Assembly (NCBI RefSeq): GCF_025548555.1
Contig: NZ_JAJLPA010000020.1
Span: 1-64,000, forward strand
From: Sphingomonas sp. A2-49
Lineage (GTDB): Bacteria; Pseudomonadota; Alphaproteobacteria; Sphingomonadales; Sphingomonadaceae
Direction of reading: 5' to 3'
Length of the DNA stretch: 64,000 nucleotides
In this document: positions 50,688 to 59,206 of the stretch, in pieces
How the letters are laid out: each line of letters starts with the position of its first letter
Position numbering within the stretch: the stretch's first letter is position 1
Notes under the pieces: model-generated
Database searches by the model: none
What the model was told of the DNA's origin: nothing
What the model saw: only the letters and a program-made list of their open reading frames with translations
Translations under genes and position numbers: made by a program

Positions 50688-51959
50688 TCAGGCGTCCGTC
50701 GTGGGCATGGTCATGCATGGAACGGTAAAAGTAACTTCCGCTCCGCCTGATACTGCATTGGTCACCGATAGGCTGCCACCATTGGCTTCAACGATAGTTC
50801 TACAGATAGACAGTCCGATACCGAGGCCGTTGATCTTGGTAGAGGAGAACGTCGGGGTGGACAGGTCGAGGGGCAGTGCGCGGAAGCCGGGGCCGAAGTC
50901 ACGCACCGTCACCGAGACGACATCCTCTTCGCGAGTTGCGACGACTTCGATACGAGGGTTCGCCGTTTTCTCCATCGATTCGATGGCGTTCCGCATCAGG
51001 TTCACAAGGACCTGCTCCATCTGAATGCGATCGACGAATACGTCGTCGGCACCATCGTCGATGCGAACATGGCAGATGTCTTCGCTGGCGGTCGGCTCCA
51101 GCAGCACGAGGCGCCGAGCATTGTCGACCATCTCGGCGACAGACTCCGTTCCACGCGTAATCGGTGCATTGGACACCATCGCGCGGAGGTGACGAATGAT
51201 CGCACCTGCGCGATGGGCATTGCCTGCTGCGGCGCTGACCGCGTTGATGATCAGCGTCGATGCGTTGGCCTCGCGGAGCAGGCGCTCGGCACCCCTGAGA
51301 TAGTTGACGGTCGCCGCCAGCGGCTGGTTGAGTTCGTGCGCGATTGTTGAAGCCATCGTATTCGCCGCGCTGAGGCGGGAAACGTGGATCAGCGTCGCTT
51401 GAAGGTCGCGCAGCTGAGCTTCCGCCACCTCCTTGTCGTGAATCTCGCGCGCCAGGTTGGCGTTGGACTCCTCCAGCTCGGTTGTCCGGAGGCGCACCCG
51501 CTCTTCCAGACCGTGCGCCAGTTCGGAGATTTGCTGCTCTGCCCTGATCTGCTGATCGAGCAGGTCACGCATCTCGTGCTGTCGCAGTCGCGCCCTCAGG
51601 GCGGCCTGTACGCCATTCAGCAGAGTGGCCGGCAACACGGGTCGCTCCACCTGCGTGACGTTACCAAGTGCCGCAGCCAGCTGCGCTCGCCCTTCATCCC
51701 TGTTAGGGGTGGTGAGAAGGACGAAGGGGAAGTCGGACCAGGCCGGCTGTAGCCTGATGCTCTCGCGTGCCTGGGCGATCGACAGTCCGACAAGTGCCTC
51801 CTGTGTCAGGACCGCGGCACCGAAGTGATTGCCCGAAATCGCGGGCAAGAGGACGTCCAGCGTCGTCACTGCAACGTCGATGGCCGCTGCCCGCAGAATG
51901 TCGTGAATGACCTCAGCATCTCGCCCCCGCGGAGCGATGACGGCAATGCGCTTGCTCAT
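50688..51959 (-). CDS. Histidine kinase with N-terminal pseudo-receiver-like domain
   Basis: 423 residues from the ATG at 51959. Residues 3-125 show a receiver-like alternation (RIAVIAPRGRDAEVIHDILR, GAAVLTQEAL, FPFVLLTTPNRDEGRAQ, QVERPVLPATLLNGVQAALR), but no phospho-acceptor aspartate stands at the end of strand 3. A coiled coil follows (130-190). The HisKA helix has H208 in STIAHELNQPLAATVNYLRGAE; the ATPase has LMRNAIESMEK (N box), VRDFGPGF, and GLGIGLSICRTIVEANGG. No membrane segment, so it is cytosolic. It starts 9 bp after the KaiC-like gene, and the FixJ-type regulator completes the operon. Confidence 0.85.
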   Translation of the reverse strand: MSKRIAVIAPRGRDAEVIHDILRAAAIDVAVTTLDVLLPAISGNHFGAAVLTQEALVGLSIAQARESIRLQPAWSDFPFVLLTTPNRDEGRAQLAAALGNVTQVERPVLPATLLNGVQAALRARLRQHEMRDLLDQQIRAEQQISELAHGLEERVRLRTTELEESNANLAREIHDKEVAEAQLRDLQATLIHVSRLSAANTMASTIAHELNQPLAATVNYLRGAERLLREANASTLIINAVSAAAGNAHRAGAIIRHLRAMVSNAPITRGTESVAEMVDNARRLVLLEPTASEDICHVRIDDGADDVFVDRIQMEQVLVNLMRNAIESMEKTANPRIEVVATREEDVVSVTVRDFGPGFRALPLDLSTPTFSSTKINGLGIGLSICRTIVEANGGSLSVTNAVSGGAEVTFTVPCMTMPTTDA

Positions 51960-51968
51960 GGCGAAAAA

Positions 51969-53465
51969 TCAGCCACTCTCAGCTGTCGTTCCTTCAGGCC
52001 CCTCCGCCCGAGTTGGCAACCCGGTCAGCACGCCCCTGAAGTTCTTCAGTTGCGGGCCGACGTGTACTCCGCCCGCCCCGATCGTCAGCTCTCGAAGGGC
52101 GATCTCATGGGCGCCGGTGCGCCGCTTGGTCATCGAGATCACGCGACGCATCTCACCTTCGGCCTCGAAGAAGCGCATCAGCAGCACGGCGTCGGCAAGG
52201 TAGGTGATGTCAATGGAGCCGCTCATGGCGCCCATGACGCCGGTCTGAGCGAGTGTCATGATCGTCAGCACGTCTTGACCGTTGAGGTAGCTCAGCAGCT
52301 CGTGCATCTGAAGGAGCAAATACCGCTCTTCCGGCATGGCGTGCTGGTATCCCGATAGCGAGTCCAAGACCACGACGCTTACGCCTCGCTTCACCTCGTC
52401 GGAGATCATCTCGGTCAATTCGCCAGGCGAGACCTCCGCGGGATCGACCGCCCTGAAAACCAGCTGCTTGGCGGCGAGGGCCGGGCCGAACTCAAAGCCG
52501 AGTCCGCGATTGCGCCTGGTGAAGTTACGCTCGCTTTCGTCGAACGTGATGAGGAGTACGCTCTCCTGCCGCTCGATTGCCGCTTTGACGAACTGAGTGG
52601 CTAGCGTCGACTTGCCGATCCCGGACGGACCCATGATGAGCGTGGAGGTGCCGCGATCCAAGCCGCCGCCCACCATCCGGTCCAGAGCCTCGATCCCGCT
52701 TTGCGCGGAGTTCTCCGCTTCGTCGGCATGCTCGTGATCTGCCGCGACCATCCGCGGGAAGATGCGGATGCCGCCGGTCTTGATGGCGTAGTCGTGATAG
52801 CCCCCAATGAACCCGCGCGCGCGCATCTTGAGCACCCTGAGCCTGCGGCGGTCCGCCCCGTACGTCAGCGGGACAAGCTCCATTCGAACTACGCCATGGG
52901 CGAGGCTATGGAGATTGACGTGGTCGTCCTCGGCGGTGAGGTCATCCAGCACCAGCACCGTGCAGCCCTGCTGGGCGAAGAAGTGCTTCAGCGCGAGCAC
53001 CTGCCGGCGATACCGCAGCGGGTTCTGGGCAAGAAGCCTGATCTCCGAAAGACTGTCGAACACGACGCGGCGCGGTGCGCTTGCGGTCACGGCCTCCATC
53101 ACGAGCCGAACGGTCTCACCAAGTTCGAGCTCCGACGTGTATACGACCGACTGCTCCATGCCTGCGTCCATGCTGAGTTCCGGAGGAACCAGTTCGCAGA
53201 ACTCGACGCCTTCGAGATCTAAACCATGCGAACGCGCCGAGAACTCGAGTTCTGCGCGGGTTTCAGACAAGGTGACGTAGAGTCCGGGTTCTCCGACGCG
53301 CAGACCTTCCAGAAGGAAGTGAAAGCCGATCGTCGTCTTGCCCGATCCTGGACGCCCCTCAATCAGATGCAGCCGCGAACGTGCGAAACCGCCATCGAGG
53401 ATCGTGTCCAGCGCGATCAAGCCCGATGGCACCGCAGTGCCGTCCTCGCTCCGATCCCTGTTCAT
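51969..53465 (-). CDS. KaiC-like double RecA-type ATPase
   Basis: 498 residues from the ATG at 53465. Two KaiC domains: CI (about 10-240) with Walker A GRPGSGKTT (37-45), and CII (about 250-485) with Walker A GPSGIGKST (279-287) and Walker B SVVVLDSLSGYQ. The region matching the cyanobacterial phospho-sites S431/T432 reads GSIDITYLADAVLLMRFFE: by my alignment T421 corresponds to T432 and I420 replaces S431. EGEMRRVISMTKRR and the LRELTI tail are KaiC-typical. Expected to be hexameric with autokinase/ATPase activity. Lies in an operon with a FixJ-type regulator and a histidine kinase; no kaiA or kaiB is in the window. Confidence 0.9.
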   Translation of the reverse strand: MNRDRSEDGTAVPSGLIALDTILDGGFARSRLHLIEGRPGSGKTTIGFHFLLEGLRVGEPGLYVTLSETRAELEFSARSHGLDLEGVEFCELVPPELSMDAGMEQSVVYTSELELGETVRLVMEAVTASAPRRVVFDSLSEIRLLAQNPLRYRRQVLALKHFFAQQGCTVLVLDDLTAEDDHVNLHSLAHGVVRMELVPLTYGADRRRLRVLKMRARGFIGGYHDYAIKTGGIRIFPRMVAADHEHADEAENSAQSGIEALDRMVGGGLDRGTSTLIMGPSGIGKSTLATQFVKAAIERQESVLLITFDESERNFTRRNRGLGFEFGPALAAKQLVFRAVDPAEVSPGELTEMISDEVKRGVSVVVLDSLSGYQHAMPEERYLLLQMHELLSYLNGQDVLTIMTLAQTGVMGAMSGSIDITYLADAVLLMRFFEAEGEMRRVISMTKRRTGAHEIALRELTIGAGGVHVGPQLKNFRGVLTGLPTRAEGPEGTTAESG

Positions 53466-53502
53466 GGGTGCGCTGTTACCTCACGTTGCATTGTCACTCA
53501 CC

Positions 53503-54135
53503 TTAGACGCTGGTGCCCAGCCGTCCAAGATGCAACCCGAAGACGGCCGCCTCAGCCGTGCTCCTGACGCCGAGCTTGGGAAGGAGATTGGCACGGTGCA
53601 TCTCCACCGTCCGCACGCTTAGACCGAGCGCATCCGCGATCAGCTTATTGGGTTCCCCCGCGGTCAGGTGGGCGAGTACATCACGTTCGCGAGGTGACAG
53701 CGTCTTCAGCTTGCCATGGATCGCGGCGAAGTGGCTCGACCGTTCCAGGCGCTCGCTCAGCGTGCCGAACGCCTTGTCGAGGGCGGCCATCAGCAGAGCC
53801 TCCTCAAACGGCTTCTCAAGCAGTTCGACGGCGCCGCCCTTCATGGCGGCGACCGCCACTGGAACGTCGGCGTGGCCGGTCATTATTACGACAGGCCATT
53901 CGACGCCGAGTTCCTGCAGGGCCGCAAGCATCTCGATTCCATCCATGCCGGCCATCCGAATGTCGAGCAGAATACAGCCGGGCTTCAAATGCTCGAGTGC
54001 GCCGAGGAAATCCGCAGCCCTGCAAAAAGGCGTGCATGAATATCCGAGCGTCGAAAGCTGAAACGACAACGAGAGCCTGATCTCCCGATCGTCATCGACC
54101 ACGTAGATGGATCGATCTTCGCCCACTTGCCCCAT
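53503..54135 (-). CDS. FixJ-family response regulator
   Basis: 210 residues. The receiver (8-125) has the acidic pocket D14-D16, phospho-acceptor D58 in GCILLDIRMAGMDG, the VVIMTGHAD switch Thr and K108 in LLEKPFE. A LuxR-type HTH ends the protein (about 145-205): LSPRERDVLAHLTAGEPNKLIADALGLSVRTVEMHRANLLPKLG. FixJ proteins are phosphorylated by FixL-type kinases and then activate promoters. It is the first gene of the operon (37-bp gap to the KaiC-like gene, which is 9 bp from the kinase), so the kinase-regulator pair with the ATPase between them is probably one signalling unit. Confidence 0.94.
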   Translation of the reverse strand: MGQVGEDRSIYVVDDDREIRLSLSFQLSTLGYSCTPFCRAADFLGALEHLKPGCILLDIRMAGMDGIEMLAALQELGVEWPVVIMTGHADVPVAVAAMKGGAVELLEKPFEEALLMAALDKAFGTLSERLERSSHFAAIHGKLKTLSPRERDVLAHLTAGEPNKLIADALGLSVRTVEMHRANLLPKLGVRSTAEAAVFGLHLGRLGTSV

Positions 54136-54492
54136 CTCCGCCCCTCTTTACTCTGCCCTACGCAGCAGGCGCCGGTACAGGGCCTGCAGAAACCGTTGAA
54201 GGAGAACGTGAATCTTCGCGGCCCTAACATAAGCTGTCAAGGACGGACGAGGAGGCTGTCGTGGTTCTGATCGTTATCGTGGGCGGCGCTAAGTGCCAGC
54301 GGAACGACCCCTCCGCGCGAACCCGCGCATGCACCGAAGACGCAAGCCTGGACGAGCCTTGGGCCGAGGGTGATAGAGTCAGGTTCTATCCGTCGAGACA
54401 ATGCCCCGTAAGGCAGCGACCTCTTGTTGCCTTTCTGAAGATGAACCAGTGTCCGAAGCTGGGAACCCAATGGTACCTGCCGAACGTACGGG
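54136..54492. other. Gap upstream of the FixJ-KaiC operon
   Basis: It should hold the leftward promoter of the operon. A repeat copy is at 54440-54500. No supported gene. Confidence 0.45.
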
Positions 54493-54500
54493 ATGGGTCC
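54440..54500 (+). repeat. Bipartite intergenic repeat, copy 15
   Basis: Arm 1 AGATGAACCAGTGTCCGAAG, arm 2 GCCGAACGTACGGGATGGGT. Confidence 0.6.
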
Positions 54501-54810
54501 AAATGCCTGCCAATCGCGAAGCCGAGATCCTCAGTTTAAAGCCAAGCCGCATTCACGGCAGAAGGGCACCATCGTCATAATCGAGCATTCGGCATCCGAC
54601 GCTTACGGCCTGCTCATTCTGGCACCTGAGGTCGCGCTTGGCAGTGGCTGGCTGGGAGGCGACAGGGTCGTCGGTCGGGCAGCCATCCGTGACCTGTTGA
54701 TCAAAGCCGCTCGTTTCACGAACGATGAACGGCAGAGACTAACTATCTATCTGCCCAGCAGAGCGATCACGCTCCGGTTGGATGAGATCGAACCATACCT
54801 CGGAGCGTAA
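54493..54810 (+). CDS. Hypothetical protein, start uncertain
   Basis: 105 residues if the ATG at 54493 is used, but that start lies inside an intergenic repeat. The credible part begins near VIIEHSASDAYGLLILAPEVA and continues through LLIKAARFTNDERQRLTIYLPSRAITLRLDEIEPYL, a compact alpha/beta pattern. No standard start codon precedes it with a good ribosome site, so it may be a decayed gene. No family recognised. Confidence 0.35.
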   Translation: MGPNACQSRSRDPQFKAKPHSRQKGTIVIIEHSASDAYGLLILAPEVALGSGWLGGDRVVGRAAIRDLLIKAARFTNDERQRLTIYLPSRAITLRLDEIEPYLGA

Positions 54811-54945
54811 CACCGCTGCGCGGCGGCTCCGGGCGCTTGCCAAGCAAGAGCAAAGAGCGGCCGAAGCTGAAAAGTAGGAAAGGCACCGCAAATGTCTGGA
54901 TTGAGCTCGCCGGCAACATGAATAGCGAGCTCGACCCAGAGTCGG

Positions 54946-55344
54946 TCATGTGGGAAAGTGGATGCCGCAAAGCTTGTTGCCATCGGGATCGCGAAAATAG
55001 GCTAGTTCGATCGGGCCCATGGAGGGGCTCATTCGCGGTCCCGGTGGCGCTTCAACGGACGTGCCGCCGTTTGCGATGGCGACGTCGTGGAACTCCTTCA
55101 CCTGCTCGGGCGAATTGCACGAGAATGCAACGGTGCTGCCGTTCGCCACGGTAGCGGGCTCATCGTTGATAGGCTCGGTGACGATGAAGTTGGTGCCGTT
55201 CTCGTTGCGGTAGAACAGGCGGGTATGGCCGCTGCCTGCGATATTCAGCGTGGCCTCGCTCACGCCGAGGACGCTCAGCACTTCGTCGTAGAAGCGCTTG
55301 GACCGCTCGATATCGTTGGAACCCACCATCGTATGAAACAGCAT
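54946..55344 (-). CDS. VOC/glyoxalase-fold protein
   Basis: 132 residues from the ATG at 55344 (MLFHTMVGSNDIERSKRFYDEVLSVLG). First metal-type His H4 in LFHTMVG; second module with TVAFSCNSPEQVKEFHDVAIANGG and the final LAYFRDPDGNKLCGIHFP, where relatives have an ExxG metal site. It resembles the small glyoxalase/bleomycin-resistance-type proteins found in many sphingomonads. Single gene, divergent from the lipoprotein gene at 55587. Confidence 0.88.
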   Translation of the reverse strand: MLFHTMVGSNDIERSKRFYDEVLSVLGVSEATLNIAGSGHTRLFYRNENGTNFIVTEPINDEPATVANGSTVAFSCNSPEQVKEFHDVAIANGGTSVEAPPGPRMSPSMGPIELAYFRDPDGNKLCGIHFPT

Positions 55345-55586
55345 GGTCTCTCTCCTGACAGAAGGCTGCCTGATGCAAGGCGCCTGTAGGTGTCCCATAG
55401 CCGAGACAGACGCGCAGTCACGCCTCGTTCGTCATCGACATCGCCGGAGGGCGGCAGGGTATGTGGTCTTGCGGGCGAAGCAATAGCGACCAAGCTTCGG
55501 CGTTGGCTGGAGACAAATGACGCATGACGGTGCAGGGCATCCTGGCGCGGACATCCTGCTTCGCGCCGATCCAGGGATGCGACACG

Positions 55587-56318
55587 ATGACAATGAAGAG
55601 TTTCGCGCTGCTCGGCAGCGCAATCGTCGCCTTGGGCGGGTGCAGCAGCCCAAGCTCGAACGAGGCAAATGGGACAGCTGCGTCGGGTCCGGCGACGACC
55701 GCGACCCGCGTCCGCGGCGTCGTGCAATCCGTTGGTGCAAATGCGATTGCGGTGCAGACCTATGATGGTCGTGCTGTGTCCGTGCCGCTCGACACCAAGA
55801 CCGGCTTCGCATGGGTGGTTGGTTCCAGTCTGGCCACGCTGAAGGACGGCGATTTCATCGGCACGGCAACGACAGGGGCTGGAGATACAGCGCGCGCAGT
55901 CGAGCTGGTCATTTTCCCGGAATCGATGCGCGGGACAGGCGAGGGCCATTACGACTGGGACGTTCCCGGCGTCGTCGCCGCGGCTGGCGGCAACGCGAGC
56001 GGATCAAGCGCCATGACCAACGGCACGGTTGATCAGCAAAGCGCGATGACCAACGGCACCGTCGAGCAACAGAGTGCCATGACCAACGGCACGGTGACAG
56101 ATGGTGCGGGCAAGCCGGGCGAGACGACGCTGACCGTCTCCTACAAGGGCGGAAAGACCAAGGTTCTGGTGCCGGCCGGCACGCCGGTGGTCCGGTTCGA
56201 GCCGACGCAGCGGTCAGTGCTGGCGAAAGGTCAGAAGGTCTTCGTCGTCACCGACGCGAGCGCGCCGGGAGCCAAGTTCGTTGCGATCGGCAAGGACGGG
56301 ATCACGCCGCCCATGTAA
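55587..56318 (+). CDS. Lipoprotein with an 11-residue tandem repeat
   Basis: 243 residues from the ATG at 55587 (a second ATG is two codons on). A lipoprotein signal peptide ends at LGGC. Two similar beta-domains flank a Gly/Ala/Asn-rich linker: the first has RVRGVVQSVGANAIAVQTYDGR with VPLDTKT and LKDGDFIGTAT, the second LTVSYKGGKTKVLVPAGTPVV. The linker holds SAMTNGTVDQQ, SAMTNGTVEQQ and SAMTNGTV in tandem. This resembles DUF5666-like beta-barrel lipoproteins. The cell-envelope role is unknown. Confidence 0.75.
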   Translation: MTMKSFALLGSAIVALGGCSSPSSNEANGTAASGPATTATRVRGVVQSVGANAIAVQTYDGRAVSVPLDTKTGFAWVVGSSLATLKDGDFIGTATTGAGDTARAVELVIFPESMRGTGEGHYDWDVPGVVAAAGGNASGSSAMTNGTVDQQSAMTNGTVEQQSAMTNGTVTDGAGKPGETTLTVSYKGGKTKVLVPAGTPVVRFEPTQRSVLAKGQKVFVVTDASAPGAKFVAIGKDGITPPM

Positions 56319-56337
56319 CCGCACGCCCGGTGACGCG

Positions 56338-56592
56338 TCACGGCGTCGGCGGGATGGCTATTGTGTGAGGCAGCTTGGCGGCGCGTAGTTCGTCCGCCAG
56401 GTCCTGCCACCGGATGCCACTCCTCCCGCCGACGTCGAAGGTGCCTGGTTGACCATGGGCAATAGCTAAAGCTGCATCACCGAACATTGCCCTGAGTGCA
56501 GCCGTCATATCAACGATGCGCCGGTAGCGACCTTCCGAGCCCGCTCCGACCGAAGCTGCAGTATCTGAGGAGAGGTCGGGCTCAGGGTTCAT
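56338..56592 (-). CDS. Small hypothetical protein
   Basis: 84 residues from the ATG at 56592. After a polar start (MNPEPDLSSDTAASVGAGSEGRYR) an alpha/beta stretch follows (RIVDMTAALRAMFGDAALAIAHGQ, IRWQDLADELRAAKLPHTIAIP). No family recognised and no membrane segment. It converges with the lipoprotein gene, 20 bp apart. Confidence 0.45.
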   Translation of the reverse strand: MNPEPDLSSDTAASVGAGSEGRYRRIVDMTAALRAMFGDAALAIAHGQPGTFDVGGRSGIRWQDLADELRAAKLPHTIAIPPTP

Positions 56593-56789
56593 GATCGAGA
56601 TACGGCGGGTGCAGCGGTTTCGATGCAAAGTCTGCGGGTTCGCTGGTCATGCCGTGGACCATGGCGATGTACCGTCCGCGCCGGCGCCACTGAGTGGAGA
56701 CGAGCGCGATCCACAAGGTCGAACATGCGTCCACCCATGTTGATGATCGATCGCATCATTGCAGAGACGGAAAGAGGACGTTGAACAGC

Positions 56790-57644
56790 ATGGCCACGAC
56801 CTTTCGCGCTCGCCTCACGGTCCTGGCTAGCCTCTTCGCCGCTGGCTGCTCGCCGTTAGGCGTGTTCGACACGCTGGTGCCTAAAGATCGAGGTGCGGGA
56901 AGGGTCGCAACCGCCGTAGCATACGGTAACGATCCACGGCAGATGCTGGACGTTTATGCGCCACAACCTCAACCGATCGGTACGCGGCCGGTCGTGGTGT
57001 TCTTCTATGGCGGAAGCTGGAACAGCGGATCGCGCTTAGGCTATGCCTTCGTCGGCAGAGCGTTGGCGGCAAAGGGGTTCGTTGTCGTTATCCCCGACTA
57101 TAGGCTCGTGCCTACGGTTCGCTATCCATCCTTCGTGGAGGATGGCGCAGCTGCCGTGCGCTGGACCGAGGCACATGCTGCAGAGTTCGGCGGGGACCCG
57201 GCTCGGCTCATACTGACGGGTCATTCGGCGGGCGCCTATATCGCCGCCATGCTAGCGGTAGACGATCGTTGGCTGAAGGACGATCGGCAGGCGGTCAGAG
57301 GCTTCATAGGAATGGCTGGCCCCTATGACTTTGCTCCTTTCGATGTCGACGCCAGTCGTGCCGCATTCGGTGGGTGGCCCCGACCCAAGGACACGCAGCC
57401 CGTCACGTGGGCCGGGACCGGAGATCCACCAGCGTTGCTGCTCGTTGGAGCGGACGACACCATTGTCCGCCCGCGTAACAGTGAAGCGCTCGGCGCAAGA
57501 TTGCGTGCGGGTGGCGTTTCGGTGAATTTCCGGTCCTATCCGAAAATGGGCCATGTCAGCCTGCTCCTGGCGCTAGCGCGTCCATTTAGGAGCAGGGCAC
57601 CGGTGCTCGAGGATGTCGCCAGCTTCGTACGCAAGGTAAATTGA
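56790..57644 (+). CDS. Alpha/beta-hydrolase (BD-FAE/esterase type), lipoprotein
   Basis: 284 residues from the ATG at 56790. A lipobox-type signal ends in FAAGC. The hydrolase core has the oxyanion-type VVVFFYGGSWNSG, the nucleophile in TGHSAGAYIAA, Asp in LLLVGADDTIVRP and His in KMGHVSLLLA. This is the carboxylesterase/lipase-like BD-FAE group; many family members cleave acyl or feruloyl esters. It probably acts at the outer face of the envelope. Single gene. Confidence 0.88.
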   Translation: MATTFRARLTVLASLFAAGCSPLGVFDTLVPKDRGAGRVATAVAYGNDPRQMLDVYAPQPQPIGTRPVVVFFYGGSWNSGSRLGYAFVGRALAAKGFVVVIPDYRLVPTVRYPSFVEDGAAAVRWTEAHAAEFGGDPARLILTGHSAGAYIAAMLAVDDRWLKDDRQAVRGFIGMAGPYDFAPFDVDASRAAFGGWPRPKDTQPVTWAGTGDPPALLLVGADDTIVRPRNSEALGARLRAGGVSVNFRSYPKMGHVSLLLALARPFRSRAPVLEDVASFVRKVN

Positions 57645-57767
57645 TCGTACGTCTTGGACGGTGCTCGATACAGAGAGAATGCTCAGCCGACGGCAGTTTC
57701 AAACTCGACGTCCCCTCAGTCGGCGAGAATGCGGGTTCCACTCCCCTGTTGCGCTATTTTCAGCAAC

Positions 57768-57830
57768 CTGAACGAATGTCTGAATTCGGAAAGGTAAAGG
57801 GTCGCCGGGAACGTCTGCTAGTGGGTCTGC
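57768..57830 (+). repeat. Bipartite intergenic repeat, copy 16
   Basis: Arm 1 CTGAACGAATGTCTGAATTC, arm 2 GGGAACGTCTGCTAGTGGGT; it abuts the end of the integrase remnant. Confidence 0.7.
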
Positions 57831-58073
57831 TCAGACCTCGGTTCGCTCAGTCAGCTCCTAGGCATCTTCCACGTCGACGCCCAGATAGCCGACACTGCTG
57901 TCGATCTTGGCATGACCTAGGAGGATTTGAACGGCTCGACGGTTGCCCGTGGCCTTTTTGATAATGGACGCCTTGGCCCGTCGAAACGAGTGGGTCCCGT
58001 ATTCCTGAGGAGCCAAGCCGATGCCGACGACCCATTCGCGCACCAGCCGGGCACATTGGCGGTTGGCCGTCAT
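57831..58073 (-). pseudogene. Tyrosine recombinase (integrase) C-terminal remnant
   Basis: Only the last third remains: CARLVREWVVGIGL, GTHSFRRAKASIIKKATG (catalytic His-x-x-Arg), LLGHAKIDSSVGYLGVDVEDA (His and the Tyr nucleophile). A TAG at 57858-57860 then interrupts the normal tail, which continues as ELTERTEV to TGA at 57831. The catalytic N-terminal arginine region and the core-binding domain are missing upstream. It marks the scar of an old integrated element, although no tRNA gene is adjacent. Confidence 0.8.
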
Positions 58074-58161
58074 CGCCGTCGGTGCCGATGCGTGCCATCC
58101 GATTGCTTGGGCCCGTTCGGGCGACGGGATCGTTGAGCGACCTTCCCCATCGGAGTTCTAC

Positions 58162-58608
58162 ATGACCAATAATAACGACGCGTCCGTGCTGAACGGCCTC
58201 ATCGTGACCACGCTCGACAGCATGAAGGGCTATGAGGACGCTGCCAAGGACGCAGAGAGCACGCAGTTCGCGACGATGTTCGCCGACTTCGCGCGCGATC
58301 GTGCGAAGGTCGCAACCGATCTGCAGAACCAGGTCCGCAGCCTCGGCGGTGAGCCGGAGATGGACTCCAGCATGCTGGCAGCCGCTCATCGCACTTTCAT
58401 GGACCTGAAGCAGGCGATCACCGGCAAGGACGACGAGGCGATCATCCAGGAGGTCGAGCGCGGCGAGGACCACATCAAGGCCAAGTTCGAGGACGCGATG
58501 AAGGACGACGGCCTGGCGCCGGCGACTCTCGCGGTGATCACCGACGCATTCGCATCTGTCCGAGAGGGCCATGACAGGATGAGTGCACTCAAGCACGGCC
58601 TGGCCTGA
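58162..58608 (+). CDS. DUF2383 (PA2169-type) four-helix protein
   Basis: 148 residues from the ATG at 58162 (CGGAG upstream). Four-helix bundle: VLNGLIVTTLDSMKGYEDAAKDAES, FADFARDRAKVATDLQNQVRSLGGEPE, AITGKDDEAIIQEVERGEDHIKAKFEDAMKDD and a last helix. The Glu/His spacing is the ferritin-like DUF2383/PA2169 pattern. Such proteins are common in stress regulons of Alphaproteobacteria; activity unknown. Followed by a strong hairpin. Confidence 0.87.
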   Translation: MTNNNDASVLNGLIVTTLDSMKGYEDAAKDAESTQFATMFADFARDRAKVATDLQNQVRSLGGEPEMDSSMLAAAHRTFMDLKQAITGKDDEAIIQEVERGEDHIKAKFEDAMKDDGLAPATLAVITDAFASVREGHDRMSALKHGLA

Positions 58609-58615
58609 CGACCGA

Positions 58616-58642
58616 CGGGCGGCGGCACACGACCGCCGCCCG
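58616..58642 (+). terminator. Hairpin after the DUF2383 gene
   Basis: Perfect 10-bp arms CGGGCGGCGG (58616-58625) and CCGCCGCCCG (58633-58642), 7-base loop, right after the stop. No T-run. Confidence 0.6.
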
Positions 58643-59131
58643 ATCCGACATCGACGACGCGTCGGACGCGGGTGCATCGCCATCCCGCTAATGGCGTCAG
58701 GAAGACGACCGGACACGGCGCGCATGTTTGTCGGCATCGGCTCGAAGTATGCAAGCTCATCGGCACCCCGTTACGTCTTTGCTTGGATGCGAAGCGAAAT
58801 CTTCGGACCGCCGCCGTGTCGCTGGTCGCGGCTACGATCTCCGCGACCTGCGATACGGCGGCGGCCCTAGTGGATCCCCGTGGAAGCGTGACTCCAGCCG
58901 CTCGGAAAACTCCTGACTCGCTTCGCCCGCGGCCCACGTGGATCCGCCGGATCTGCTTCCTGACACGACCGGGCACGGGGGCAGGCCATCTCCGTACAGT
59001 CGCTCGCCATGGATCAATGTCGCCGCGCTTCATTGGCCGAACGGCAGCCTTCGGAAAGGCCGGTGGGCAGCGGTGGGCCTGCAGCCGGCTATGTTCGGCT
59101 GCCGAGGCAATGTGGAAACGGCGTGATGTCT

Positions 59132-59157
59132 GGAACCGCGAGGTTACGCCGCACGCT
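59132..59157 (+). promoter_or_regulatory. Possible EcfG-type promoter
   Basis: GGAAC at 59132-59136 and, 17 bases later, CGCT at 59154-59157, one base from the GGAAC-N16/17-CGTT consensus of the alphaproteobacterial general-stress sigma factor. It is about 50 bp upstream of a DUF892 gene, a typical target. The -10 mismatch makes this tentative. Confidence 0.3.
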
Positions 59158-59206
59158 GGTACTTCCAAGCTCGGGCACCATGCCTGCAGTTTGGAGGAGC
59201 TTGCCG

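Larger units (their letters stand above)
58609..59206. other. Gap between two stress genes
   Basis: About 600 bp without a supported gene. It holds a terminator hairpin at its left end and a possible stress-type promoter at its right end; the middle is GC-rich and shows no coding pattern. Confidence 0.45.

Noticed and set aside
51969..53465. Full Kai clock
   Set aside because: Only the KaiC-like protein is seen; no kaiA or kaiB in the window, and one of the two phospho-sites appears replaced. Clock function is therefore not claimed.
25527..57830. Dispersed repeats considered as a CRISPR array
   Set aside because: Copies are far apart, variable, without regular spacers, and no cas genes are present.
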